A stretch of 64,000 nt of DNA, taken from positions 3,443,220 to 3,507,219 of the forward strand of contig NZ_KI911562.1 in NCBI RefSeq assembly GCF_000515315.1, read 5' to 3'. Below, in pieces: positions 40,491 to 49,304 of the stretch. Under the pieces are notes generated by a model that worked only from the letters and a program-made list of their open reading frames with translations, had not been told where the DNA came from and did no database searches. Numbering within the stretch: position 1 is the first letter of the stretch; each line of letters begins with the position of its first letter. The position numbers were made by a program, and so were the translations under genes. The DNA is from Asinibacterium sp. OR53. GTDB taxonomy: Bacteria > Bacteroidota > Bacteroidia > Chitinophagales > Chitinophagaceae.

Positions 40491-41159
40491 ATGCTCATTC
40501 GATGATTAAAGTGTGCAAAACAATTAAAAACGCTTATTAATCATAAAGTTACGACAGATTTTCAGAAAACAAAATTTATCGGTTTCGCGGTCCTGAACAG
40601 CACGATAAGCCGAAAATGCTGTCACCGAGCACAAAATACTGGAAATTAGGCCATCCACATAACCGTGAAAATACCTTTTTTTGGTGTTTTACCCCTATCA
40701 CTGAATAAATTTTCTAGAAATCACCTGCATGGACCCAATGTTGCCCCATCTAAACAACCTTCGCCTCGGACCGGATCTCCACAGATGTTACGGAAAGGGT
40801 TTCTTTGTTTAACAAAATAGGCATCCTTGAAAAGAACTAGTTTACTTGGGCCATTTGTATATCAGGTGTTTAGTTCGGTAACCAATCTTAAGTCCCCCAA
40901 AAAGTGGTTCGAGAAACGTCCAGCCCAGGCAACAAGTGACCCGCAGCAGTAGCTGCGGTTTTGCTTTTCTGTAAAAGCCGAATTTATGACTCTTACACTT
41001 AGGTAAAGTACAAAGGAAAAAGACTCGCATTTCGTTTATCGTCAGACTACATGAACGCTCAATTCCTTTGTTTTCGCTTAGAAAATTTTCTTGTTCGTCT
41101 TCAGTAATTTCTCTTATTTTACTCTCCCCCCAATCCATCCATTTATAAATGTTAACCCC
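40491..41159. other. Gene-free spacer between the MBL operon and the helicase
   Basis: I see no convincing gene. A 98-codon minus-strand frame (40842-41138) lacks any recognisable motif, has a terminator hairpin inside it and is likely chance. GGTTCGA followed by GGCAACAAG (40906-40936) resembles the tRNA-Gln 3' end. Promoters for the two divergent units should lie here but none is clear. Confidence 0.5.
40941..40962 (+). terminator. Terminator-like hairpin without an upstream plus-strand gene
   Basis: The stem CCGCAGC/GCTGCGG with an AGTA loop is followed by TTTT. It faces plus, but no plus-strand gene precedes it, so it could be left over from a lost gene or tRNA. Confidence 0.6.
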
Positions 41160-44100
41160 ATGCAGGATACCCTCACTGTACGGCTAGAAGCTGCGCGCAA
41201 GGAATTGCTGGACCTCGGAATGAGAAACCCGCTACTAAATTATCGCCCCACCTCAGCCCGTGGCCTATCCATTGTAGATGAGAAATCAGAGATGATCTAC
41301 CAGTTACTGGTCAGTACACAAAAAACAATGGGGTTCGGCAGCCGTTCTACAAAAAAAGGCGAATCGGGATTAGAAGAACTACTGATACCTGAGCTATCTC
41401 AAGAGGAACTTGAAGATCATTATTCGGACAATAAGCTCCAGACCAATGAATCAGATACATCATTACAGTACAAATTGTTGAACACATTTTATGCAGCCAA
41501 TACGTTCATTGAAGAGCAGGGCGTAAATGCACTTTTTCTAGCTCTTGGCATGCTCGAATGGTATGAGTCTGAGAACAGCAAAGAACAAAGACTGGCGCCC
41601 CTTGTACTCGTCCCCGTTAAATTGCATCGTTCTAGTGCTCGAGACCGCTTTAGCCTTAGCTACAATGAGAATGAGATACAGGCAAATATATCACTGGAAG
41701 CAAAACTTAAAACAGAGTTTAGCATTGGGATGCCCGTCTTTCCTGAACCGGACGACTTCAATATAAATTCTTACTACGAAAATGTAGAACAGGCTATCGC
41801 TGAAATGTCTAATTGGAAATTGCAACACAACAATATACAGTTAGGCTTCTTTTCCTTCGGTAAGTTTATGATCTATCATGATCTTGACAGTTCTAAATGG
41901 CCAGATGATAAAAAGCCAGTTGCACATCCATTGCTTAACCAGTTATTCGGAGAAGGGTTTTCCAATGTACAATTGCAGTATGATGAATCCTCGTTTATAG
42001 ATCGCGATACGCCGGCTGACAAACTCTTTCAGGTAGTGGATGCAGATAGTTCGCAAATATTGTCCATGTTGGCAGTGCGGCAGGGTAAAGATATGGTTAT
42101 TCAAGGACCGCCCGGTACCGGTAAGTCACAGACCATCACCAATCTGATTGCAGATGCAATAGGTAATAATAAAAAAGTATTGTTTGTCGCTGAAAAAATG
42201 GCTGCTTTGGATGTTGTGAAACGAAGACTTGACAGTATACATCTCGGCGAGGCTTGCTTAGAATTGCATAGCCATAAGTCAAATAAGAAATTACTTCACG
42301 ATGAACTTAAACGCATTCTAGATCTCGGGAAACCGACCTTATCAAGGCTGGAACAGGAACTTACATTATTGGACAATTTCCGAGGTGAACTAAATGACTA
42401 TTGTGAGGCTGTAAACGCAGTGGTAGGAGCAAGCGGCTTATCTGTGCATACCATTATTGGACATTTGCTACAAATACGCATGCAGTCACATGGAGCCACT
42501 TTGCAGGAAATCCGTATCTCTAATATCAACAATTGGGATAGCCAGCAGCTGATAAGAGCCGAAGCGTTCGCAGAAAGAATAAAAGTTCGTCTTAAAGAGA
42601 TTGGCACACCATCACGCCTTTCTTTTTGGGGAAGTAAACTAAAAGTACTCATGCCCAAAGAGGAAGAACAGATGCGCAGTCTGTTAATAAAACTTTCAAT
42701 ACATGTGCAGGTATTATCAGAACTGGCCAAACAGTCTGCTGCAATTCTATCCGTATCTCTTCCTCACGATAAAAAAGACATGGAGTCAATAGCGCCGACA
42801 CTGCTTGCGGCTTCTGAGGCACCACAATTGGAAAAATTATCTATTACTGACAATAGATGGAATAATAGACAGGAGGAGATAATAGACCTCTTGAATATGC
42901 ACGCTGTGTTTTGGCCTGCATGCGAAAAACTAGAAGATGAATTGATACATAACGGGTGGAAGGAGTCTTTGATTGACGTGCGAACCAACTTAGTTAATTA
43001 TGGCGACAAATGGTATCGCTTTATTAAAAAGGATTATAACCGTGCAATAAAGAAATTAAAGGGCTTATGCAAAACCTCGCTTCCTCCCACAAACATTTTA
43101 AGGCTGGAACTGGTAGATACCATATTAGAAACACAAAAGCTTTCCACAAACATTAATGCACAGGAATCACTCAGTAGTTCACTATTTGGAGAAAGATTAT
43201 TTCCTAAAGCAAATTTTATTGAACTCAAAACTTGCGCAATCTACCTCGGTCGTATACATAAAGGCATAGAGGCTAGTGCCCTAAGCTCGCAATTATTAAT
43301 GTTACTGGAGACCGGCTTTGACCGTATGAAATTTGCAAATTTGTACCAGGAAATAACAGATGCTTTGCAGCATTATGACAGTTTGATAGCAACATGGACC
43401 GATATCGCAAAAATGCGACTACCATCCGGTAAATATAGTGATCAGCTTAACTATTATCAATCCTGGAGCACCTCCTTTCTCGATATTCATAAAATAATTG
43501 CCTGGAACAATTTGGTCGAAGCCGCCCAAGAAGAGGGGTTTGATTACCTGATTGAACATAGTATCGATTGGGAAGGTGCTGCAGAACATCTTACCACTGC
43601 ATTGCGCAAAACCTATTTTGAACATTTACTCACCCATGCAATAGAAAAATACCCCGCACTGCGTCGTTTCGAGCGTGCCAGTCACGAAGAAGTCATAAGA
43701 CGTTTTCAGGAAATGGACCGTTTGCAACAACAATATAATCGCACAAAGGTAGCACTAGCCCACTACACCTCTATTCCACGCGGAGAAGCAGGTGGTCAAT
43801 TGGGTACTCTTAAAACGGAATTTAATAAGCGACGTGGTCACAAACCTATCCGCAAACTAATGTCAGAAGCAGGCCATGCGATACAAGCAATCAAGCCAGT
43901 CTTTATGATGAGTCCGCTTTCCATCGCTAATTTCATTCCACCAGGAAGTGTTGAATTTGATCTTGTAATATTTGATGAAGCCAGTCAGGTTAAACCCGTA
44001 GATGCATTAGGCGCTATCCTCCGAGCAAAGCAGGTAGTAGTAGTTGGCGACAGCAAACAATTGCCACCGACGAGTTTCTTTGATTCTATGAGCAAAGAGA

Positions 44101-45812
44101 ATGATGATGAAGATAACGTAACTGCAGATATGCAAAGTATACTTGGATTATTCGATGCTAAAATGAATGCTCGACGCATGCTCCGTTGGCATTATAGAAG
44201 TAAACATGAGTCGCTAATTACCCTTTCCAATCATGCGTTCTATGAAAACAAACTGGTTATATTCCCCAGCCCAGGCTCTCGCCATCGGCTCGGTCTAGTA
44301 TATCATCATCTTCCTCAAACGGCTTATGACAGAGGCAAAACACGTTCGAATATATTGGAGGCTGAAGCGGTTGCGGATGCCGTAATCAGCCATGCGCAGA
44401 TGCATCCAAAGCAAAGCCTCGGTGTGGTGGCTTTTAGTACAGCGCAAAAGGATGCTATTCTAAATGCATTAGAGATTAAACGCCGACGCCAGCCTGAACT
44501 GGAAAACTTCTTCAATGGTCATCACAATGAACCCTTTTTTGTAAAGAATCTGGAAAACGTACAAGGCGATGAACGTGACGTAATATTTATCAGTATTGGT
44601 TACGGGAAAACAGCAGAAGGGTTTGTGGCTATGGCATTCGGGCCACTAACCAACGATGGTGGTGAAAGGCGGTTAAACGTACTCATCAGTCGTGCCAAAA
44701 TGCGATGCGAAGTCTTTACGAATATTACAGCTGACGATATAGACACTACACGCACCAAAAGTATAGGGATACGAATACTAAAGGATTTTCTGTATTTCGC
44801 ACAACACGGGAAACTTCATCTGGTCGAGGAAACCGAACTCGGACCGCAAAGTCCATTTGAAGAGATTGTTGCGCAGCAATTAACTACCGCAGGCTATATA
44901 GTCCGCAGTCAGGTTGGCTCACATGGATTCTATCTTGATTTGGCAATCGTCGATTCTCAAAACCCAGGACGTTATTTGCTAGGTATAGAATGCGACGGCG
45001 CTTCATATCATAGTGCCCGCTCGGCCCGCGACAGAGATCGCCTCCGGCAGCAAGTACTAGAGGGCATTGGTTGGCGCATACACAGAATATGGAGCACTGA
45101 TTGGTTCCGAAATCCTGATCAAGAATTAAAACGGGTAATAGGAGCGATCGAAAAAGCGCGTGTACAAATGGAGGTCGATGACGCAGAACAGGACAAACAG
45201 CGAGAACTACATGAATCTGCTCAGGCAATACTCCGCGAAACAGCAATGTTGGAAGTTAAAGCACCAGTATATTATACTACTGGCCGGCTGAATGAATCCA
45301 TTGTCGGCGTAGAATTACACCTTCATCCAGTTGGCAAACTCGCTGAATGGATGGAACAGATTGTCCAGATTGAAAGCCCAGTCCATTTTGATGAGGTAGC
45401 AAGGCGTATTACTGAAGCAGCTGGCATCGCCCGCATTGGCAGCCGTATACGAGAAACATTACAAATGGCAGCGTCTTTCGCACAAAGTCAAGGCACACTC
45501 AGTATGAAAGATGAATTTTTATGGATACCAGGCATACAGAAAGCAGTAGTACGTGATCGCAGTCTACTGCCCTCCTTTTCTCGAAAACTCGAATTCATTG
45601 CACCAGAAGAAATGATGCTAGCCATACAGAAGACGGTGGCTGATGCAGTGGCCATCCAAGCATACGCTGCTATTCCCATTATAGCAAAAATGTTTGGATG
45701 GCTGCGTGTAACTGAAGAAATGCGTGAATCAATTCAAGCAAACATTAATACAGCGATCACCAACAATATCATCGCCTTGGATAAAGAATGGCTAAAACCA
45801 ATAAAAGATTGA
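41160..45812 (+). CDS. DUF4011-SF1 helicase-Vsr/DUF559-like nuclease-DUF3320 protein
   Basis: This is a 1550-residue cytoplasmic protein. It opens with a DUF4011 region (LDLGMRNPLLNYRPT, then APLVLVPVKL). The SF1 helicase core has Walker A GPPGTGKSQT (316-325), Walker B FDEAS (938-942), DSKQLPPTSFF and a C-terminal motif RRLNVLISRAK. A nuclease of the MTES_1575/Vsr type follows (about 1230-1325: DLAIVDSQNPG, ECDGASYH, GIGWRIHRIWSTDWF). A DUF3320 region ends it. Such fusions are associated with bacterial defence islands; unwinding with DNA cleavage is inferred. The ATG at 41160 fits conservation; an upstream start would add 23 residues. Confidence 0.9.
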   Translation: MQDTLTVRLEAARKELLDLGMRNPLLNYRPTSARGLSIVDEKSEMIYQLLVSTQKTMGFGSRSTKKGESGLEELLIPELSQEELEDHYSDNKLQTNESDTSLQYKLLNTFYAANTFIEEQGVNALFLALGMLEWYESENSKEQRLAPLVLVPVKLHRSSARDRFSLSYNENEIQANISLEAKLKTEFSIGMPVFPEPDDFNINSYYENVEQAIAEMSNWKLQHNNIQLGFFSFGKFMIYHDLDSSKWPDDKKPVAHPLLNQLFGEGFSNVQLQYDESSFIDRDTPADKLFQVVDADSSQILSMLAVRQGKDMVIQGPPGTGKSQTITNLIADAIGNNKKVLFVAEKMAALDVVKRRLDSIHLGEACLELHSHKSNKKLLHDELKRILDLGKPTLSRLEQELTLLDNFRGELNDYCEAVNAVVGASGLSVHTIIGHLLQIRMQSHGATLQEIRISNINNWDSQQLIRAEAFAERIKVRLKEIGTPSRLSFWGSKLKVLMPKEEEQMRSLLIKLSIHVQVLSELAKQSAAILSVSLPHDKKDMESIAPTLLAASEAPQLEKLSITDNRWNNRQEEIIDLLNMHAVFWPACEKLEDELIHNGWKESLIDVRTNLVNYGDKWYRFIKKDYNRAIKKLKGLCKTSLPPTNILRLELVDTILETQKLSTNINAQESLSSSLFGERLFPKANFIELKTCAIYLGRIHKGIEASALSSQLLMLLETGFDRMKFANLYQEITDALQHYDSLIATWTDIAKMRLPSGKYSDQLNYYQSWSTSFLDIHKIIAWNNLVEAAQEEGFDYLIEHSIDWEGAAEHLTTALRKTYFEHLLTHAIEKYPALRRFERASHEEVIRRFQEMDRLQQQYNRTKVALAHYTSIPRGEAGGQLGTLKTEFNKRRGHKPIRKLMSEAGHAIQAIKPVFMMSPLSIANFIPPGSVEFDLVIFDEASQVKPVDALGAILRAKQVVVVGDSKQLPPTSFFDSMSKENDDEDNVTADMQSILGLFDAKMNARRMLRWHYRSKHESLITLSNHAFYENKLVIFPSPGSRHRLGLVYHHLPQTAYDRGKTRSNILEAEAVADAVISHAQMHPKQSLGVVAFSTAQKDAILNALEIKRRRQPELENFFNGHHNEPFFVKNLENVQGDERDVIFISIGYGKTAEGFVAMAFGPLTNDGGERRLNVLISRAKMRCEVFTNITADDIDTTRTKSIGIRILKDFLYFAQHGKLHLVEETELGPQSPFEEIVAQQLTTAGYIVRSQVGSHGFYLDLAIVDSQNPGRYLLGIECDGASYHSARSARDRDRLRQQVLEGIGWRIHRIWSTDWFRNPDQELKRVIGAIEKARVQMEVDDAEQDKQRELHESAQAILRETAMLEVKAPVYYTTGRLNESIVGVELHLHPVGKLAEWMEQIVQIESPVHFDEVARRITEAAGIARIGSRIRETLQMAASFAQSQGTLSMKDEFLWIPGIQKAVVRDRSLLPSFSRKLEFIAPEEMMLAIQKTVADAVAIQAYAAIPIIAKMFGWLRVTEEMRESIQANINTAITNNIIALDKEWLKPIKD

Positions 45813-45903
45813 CAAGAAAATACAGAATATTAGCCGAATATTTGATTGAGTCGAGCAGCATATTCTGCCGGCAGTTTCCTTCACCTACGCTTTGCATCAT
45901 TAT

Positions 45904-47223
45904 CTATTTGCCTTGTATCTTTTTCATAAAGTCAGGCCTCGGCAAAAATTGCATTCTGTGGCCGGTCCTGCGCTTTTCAAATATTCCTTGTTCTGCAAGA
46001 CCGTTTAAATCATTTCTTGCCGTTTGATTACTGACTCCAAACTTATTCTGTACCTGCTGAACCGTAAAAAACAGTGTAGAGTCCTGCATCAGTTCCTGTA
46101 GAAGGATGATCTGTCGTTCATTAAAGTTGGTATGTCTGAGCAGGGTTAATGCATTCTGCTTTTCCGTCGTTTTTCGCTTGATATATTGCCTGAGTTCATC
46201 CAGCGCTTTGTCTATGGATTTAAGATTGTAGATGATAAAATAAGTCAGGTCATTGTCATCCTGTTCAGTATGCAGGTACGCCTTGGCATACTGCGCTTTG
46301 GAATGCAGGATAATCCTTGAAACGGACATGTATTCGATTAGCCAGTACCCGTGTTTCAACAGATACCAGTAAAAAAGGGTTCGCGCCGTACGCCCATTAC
46401 CGTCAGGGAAAGGGTGAATATACCCCATCAGGAAATGAACGATAATACCTCTGGTGATGGGATGAAGAAAAAAGGAAAGTTTCAGGTCATCATTAGCGAA
46501 GTTGCAGAAGGCCTTCATGAGGTCGTCCAACTGTCCGGCCACGGGAGGGCTATATAATACTGCCCCGGTCTGAACATCAACGACATTGAAATCATCTGTG
46601 GTCCTGAAAGTGCCCGGCTCTTCCCCATAAAGGGTGTCTTTGGTAATAATGGCCTGCAGTGTTTTGATCCTGTCGATGGTGAACGGTTCCTCCTTATGTG
46701 CTACGATCCATTTCATCGCCTCGTAGTTATTCAGGATCATCTGCTCGGAATGGTTGCGGGGCTTACGGTTGTTCTCCAGCATTTCTTTGGCCACTTTTCG
46801 GGTGGTTGCCGCACCTTCCAGCTGACTAGACGCAATGGCTTCTTCCATCAGTGAACTGATCAAATACCGATCCTGGTCCTCCGAGGGAATGACAGTATCA
46901 CCCTGCAGGTTGCCGCCAAGGTTCATGTCAAACGTATGGAGATATTCCTGTACGACTGTGGGCGTATTTACCTTGAAGCTGAACCCGGGAAGCTGGGAAA
47001 TAGTCAGTGATTTTTGCCCGATACGTGCCGTCTTTACACCGGCCCAAAGCTGCTGGGGGTCCATCCCCCAGTCTGATGCCAGGTATTTCCATTTATCGTA
47101 GTAGTGATATTTCGTGTCATTGAGTTCGAATAAAAGCCTGAATTGCTCGTTATTCAGGCTCGCGAGGAATTCCGCATAATTGAAATTCCTGGGCACAATC
47201 GGAACCCGTTCCGGCTTATTCAT
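45904..47223 (-). CDS. Fic-domain protein with C-terminal winged helix
   Basis: This 439-residue class II-like Fic protein has an inhibitory helix motif (SSQLEGA, about 132-138) ahead of the Fic core. The active-site loop is HPFPDGNGRTAR (about 270-281). A winged HTH near the C-terminus (FTVQQVQNKFGVSNQTARNDL) is expected to bind DNA. It would add AMP to a protein, and the wHTH suggests it represses its own gene. Two inverted repeats lie just upstream of its start. The duplicate of its 5' end at 47911-48079 carries the same repeats next to the toxin-antitoxin pair. The ATG at 47223 was chosen by conservation. Confidence 0.9.
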   Translation of the reverse strand: MNKPERVPIVPRNFNYAEFLASLNNEQFRLLFELNDTKYHYYDKWKYLASDWGMDPQQLWAGVKTARIGQKSLTISQLPGFSFKVNTPTVVQEYLHTFDMNLGGNLQGDTVIPSEDQDRYLISSLMEEAIASSQLEGAATTRKVAKEMLENNRKPRNHSEQMILNNYEAMKWIVAHKEEPFTIDRIKTLQAIITKDTLYGEEPGTFRTTDDFNVVDVQTGAVLYSPPVAGQLDDLMKAFCNFANDDLKLSFFLHPITRGIIVHFLMGYIHPFPDGNGRTARTLFYWYLLKHGYWLIEYMSVSRIILHSKAQYAKAYLHTEQDDNDLTYFIIYNLKSIDKALDELRQYIKRKTTEKQNALTLLRHTNFNERQIILLQELMQDSTLFFTVQQVQNKFGVSNQTARNDLNGLAEQGIFEKRRTGHRMQFLPRPDFMKKIQGK

Positions 47224-47226
47224 AAT

Positions 47227-47255
47227 AACTCCAAATTTTGTCAAAATTAGGAGTT
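47227..47255. promoter_or_regulatory. Operator-like inverted repeat 1 of fic
   Basis: AACTCC and GGAGTT arms with AATTTT/AAAATT inside lie 4 nt from the fic ATG. It is a likely site for the Fic winged helix. Confidence 0.6.
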
Positions 47256-47285
47256 TTGACAAAAAGTCCGCTAGAATACCTCAAA

Positions 47286-47316
47286 AAACTCCAAAAATTT
47301 TACAAATTAGGAGTTT
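47286..47316. promoter_or_regulatory. Operator-like inverted repeat 2 of fic
   Basis: AAACTCC and GGAGTTT arms lie about 30 bp from the first inverted repeat. The same pair is present before the toxin-antitoxin operon. Confidence 0.6.
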
Positions 47317-47330
47317 CTGTCAGTTAGAAA

Positions 47331-47590
47331 GCAGTCAACTTTGGTCAATAATAAAAGGTAACAATATACAATTCTAACCCGCTCTTAATGGAAACGTATA
47401 ATAGGCGAGTTCAATGGTCGAAGGAAAAGGTCTAAGGCAATTGCACTGCGCGTACCGATGGACTTTCGACTGAAAGCTTGCTGAAGAAATACTACGAAAA
47501 AAACAGGGGCAGTATTATGATCCTGCTCGAGTACAATGCCAGAATGCACAATCTTTTAAAAAGCTATCTGCGATAAAGCAGTTTTTTCGG
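47331..47590. other. Gene-free stretch before the palindrome
   Basis: No gene was found. Short frames have no motifs. It lies between the fic promoter and the large palindrome. Confidence 0.4.
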
Positions 47591-47800
47591 CATTCCTTCG
47601 GGAGCGCTTCGGGGCCCCTTCGCACCTGCTTCGGGATTGATTCGGGTTTCCTTCGCACCTGCTTCGGTGTTTCTTCGGGATTGCTTCGGGAATTTGCGAA
47701 GCGATCCCGAAGCGGTCTCGAAGGATCTCCGAAGGAAACCCGAATCAATCCCGAATCGATCCCGAGAGACAGTCGAAGAACACTCGAAACGCTCCCGAAG
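47591..47800. repeat. Imperfect palindrome of about 200 bp made of CTTCGGGA-type units
   Basis: Perfect 26-bp arms lie at 47630-47655 and 47730-47755, and an inner inverted repeat is at 47674-47711 on the same centre (47692.5). Outer arms (CGGGAGCG near 47599, CGCTCCCG near 47790) are offset by about 11 bp. The left half is full of CTTCGGG, the right half of CCCGAAG. It would form a large cruciform or RNA hairpin. Open frames across it are artefacts of the repeat. Confidence 0.85.
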
Positions 47801-47910
47801 CAGCTTCGAATCACAGAACTATTTTCCTTCAACAGACCATTAAATATCAACCAATTAATAGGGGTGGTGTAAGCTTCCCCCGAATGTTACCCATATGAGG
47901 TTGGAGTTAA

Positions 47911-48079
47911 CTGAGGGTCCATCCCCGAGTCTGCGGCCAGGTATTTCCATTTATCGTAGTAATAATTTCGTGTCGTTGAGTTCGAATAAAAGCCTGAATT
48001 GCTCCTCATCCAGCTTCGCAAGGAATTCCGCGTAATTGAAATTCATGGGCACAATCGGAACTCTTTCCGGTTTATTCAT
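47911..48079 (-). pseudogene. Duplicated, frameshifted fic 5' fragment
   Basis: It repeats the first about 55 codons of fic and its upstream region (47053-47330 matches 47911-48185). A small deletion near 47970 breaks the frame, and no Fic core follows. The copy keeps both inverted repeats. Confidence 0.85.
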
Positions 48080-48082
48080 AAC

Positions 48083-48111
48083 AACTCCAAATTTTCACTA
48101 AATTAGGAGTT
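48083..48111. promoter_or_regulatory. Operator-like inverted repeat 1, duplicate copy
   Basis: The copy of the fic operator has AACTCC and GGAGTT arms. It lies upstream of the toxin-antitoxin genes. Confidence 0.6.
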
Positions 48112-48140
48112 TTGACAAAAAATTCGCTAGAACACCTAAG

Positions 48141-48171
48141 AAACTCCAAAAATTTTACAAATTAGGAGCTT
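48141..48171. promoter_or_regulatory. Operator-like inverted repeat 2, duplicate copy
   Basis: AAACTCC and GGAGCTT arms, with one base changed from the fic copy. It lies 34 bp before the antitoxin start. Confidence 0.55.
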
Positions 48172-48204
48172 CTATCAGTTAGAAAATTGATTAATTTTAC
48201 ACCA

Positions 48205-48534
48205 GTGAAGGAAAATGTGAACATAACAGAGATTTTACCCAAAGAATCATTCTGGGATATGAAATTCGATCAGCTAAAAGCTGACCGGGATAAATCTCTT
48301 ATTGTTGCAAGAGCGCTTTATTTCACTACCCCCCAAACCTTTGACAGAGATATCGAACGACTCGAGAGGATTTATAGTAAAACTGAGATCCTTCACGAAT
48401 TGAAATCCACCAAAGAACTTCTAAGCAATAAATTGCTTGCTTTAGTTGCCAGTCGATATCATGTTCCCGCCTTTAATCGTTTTACTCATCCGCGTCAAAA
48501 TAAAGCGGAAAGACGTCAATTGAATCATGTCTGA
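48205..48534 (+). CDS. Candidate antitoxin, DUF6922-like
   Basis: This protein has about 109 residues from a GTG at 48205 (a TTG at 48187 is possible). It has ILPKESFWDMKFDQLKADRD at its start and RALYFTTPQTFDRDI inside, which resembles small DUF6922-type proteins found before AbiEii toxins. It overlaps the nucleotidyltransferase gene by 8 nt, in the typical antitoxin-toxin order. The start is uncertain because no ATG precedes the conserved part. Confidence 0.65.
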   Translation: MKENVNITEILPKESFWDMKFDQLKADRDKSLIVARALYFTTPQTFDRDIERLERIYSKTEILHELKSTKELLSNKLLALVASRYHVPAFNRFTHPRQNKAERRQLNHV

Positions 48535-49201
48535 TAATCAGGCTGTTTCCCAGGAATTACTGGAAACTATACACGAATTGCAACAACTATCATCTCTTTC
48601 CGAGTTTGGGCTTGCCGGCGGGACCAATTTGGCACTGAGATATGGACATCGTATTTCAGTTGACATCGACCTGTTTTCACCTTCTATGATTGGAATAAAG
48701 GGTTTAGAAAACATTTGTGAGCAGATCAAAGTCGAGATCATGCAAAATGTTCCTTTACTCGACGAATTTGAGATCAACGATGCAATCAGGATGGTTACTG
48801 TCAAAGACATAGGTGTATTGAAATTGAAGAGTCTTTGCTCGCGCATGGCAAAAAAAGATGCGTATGATCTTGATTTAATAACTGACCAGAAGGGTTATTC
48901 GTTAGAAGAATTAATCGATAGATATCAGGAAAAAGAAACCAGTTTTTCAAGTGAGGCTGATGAATGGGCATTCGACCTGGACGAGCACCCAAATCCAGCT
49001 GATGACCCAAAAGCATTATTGGCTTTTGATGAAACCGGTTACATAGCTGCTGACAACAGACCTACACACTCAGATGATCAACTTAATATTATTCCATCCA
49101 GCAAGTTATATAGAGTCGCAAAAGCAAGCTGGCGCAGGAAAGTCAGAGATTATATGAGTAAAAGAGGTTTTCAATTGCCACCAGCAAAGCCGGTTAACTA
49201 G
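48527..49201 (+). CDS. AbiEii/AbiGii-type nucleotidyltransferase toxin
   Basis: This 224-residue protein has the family signature LAGGTNLALRYGHRISVDID (about residues 29-48), a nucleotidyltransferase core. KDIGVLKLKSLCSRMAKKDAYDLDL follows, with the conserved lysine/aspartate site. AbiEii proteins are toxins of type IV-like toxin-antitoxin systems and can stop phage growth. A C-terminal tail rich in Asp/Pro/Asn is less conserved. It overlaps the candidate antitoxin by 8 nt. Confidence 0.85.
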   Translation: MSDNQAVSQELLETIHELQQLSSLSEFGLAGGTNLALRYGHRISVDIDLFSPSMIGIKGLENICEQIKVEIMQNVPLLDEFEINDAIRMVTVKDIGVLKLKSLCSRMAKKDAYDLDLITDQKGYSLEELIDRYQEKETSFSSEADEWAFDLDEHPNPADDPKALLAFDETGYIAADNRPTHSDDQLNIIPSSKLYRVAKASWRRKVRDYMSKRGFQLPPAKPVN

Positions 49202-49239
49202 ACTCTCTCCTCCTTTTTGTATAACCTATCCGTTCAATA

Positions 49240-49273
49240 AAAAGAGGCCGCCTCTTTTGAGACAGCCTCTTTT
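49240..49273. terminator. Bidirectional terminator between the toxin gene and susD
   Basis: AAAAGAGG-CCG-CCTCTTTT forms a short perfect hairpin. A second CCTCTTTT copy 7 nt later allows an alternative stem. It serves both convergent transcripts. Confidence 0.8.
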
Positions 49274-49304
49274 CATTAAAGATTAATCACATGATATTGG
49301 ATCG

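Noticed and set aside
40842..41138. 98-codon minus-strand frame upstream of the helicase
   Set aside because: It has no motif, contains a terminator hairpin and a plus-strand tRNA-like segment, and no start signal.
45788..46027. 79-codon plus-strand frame after the helicase
   Set aside because: It overlaps the ends of the helicase and fic genes and has no signal.
47591..47800. CRISPR array
   Set aside because: The repeat units are short, unequal and arranged as a palindrome with no regular spacers, and no cas gene is near.
47515..47872. Frames of 63-111 codons over the palindrome
   Set aside because: They arise from repeated CTTCGGG/CCCGAAG units on both strands and show repetitive, Arg/Pro/Ser-rich text without a fold.
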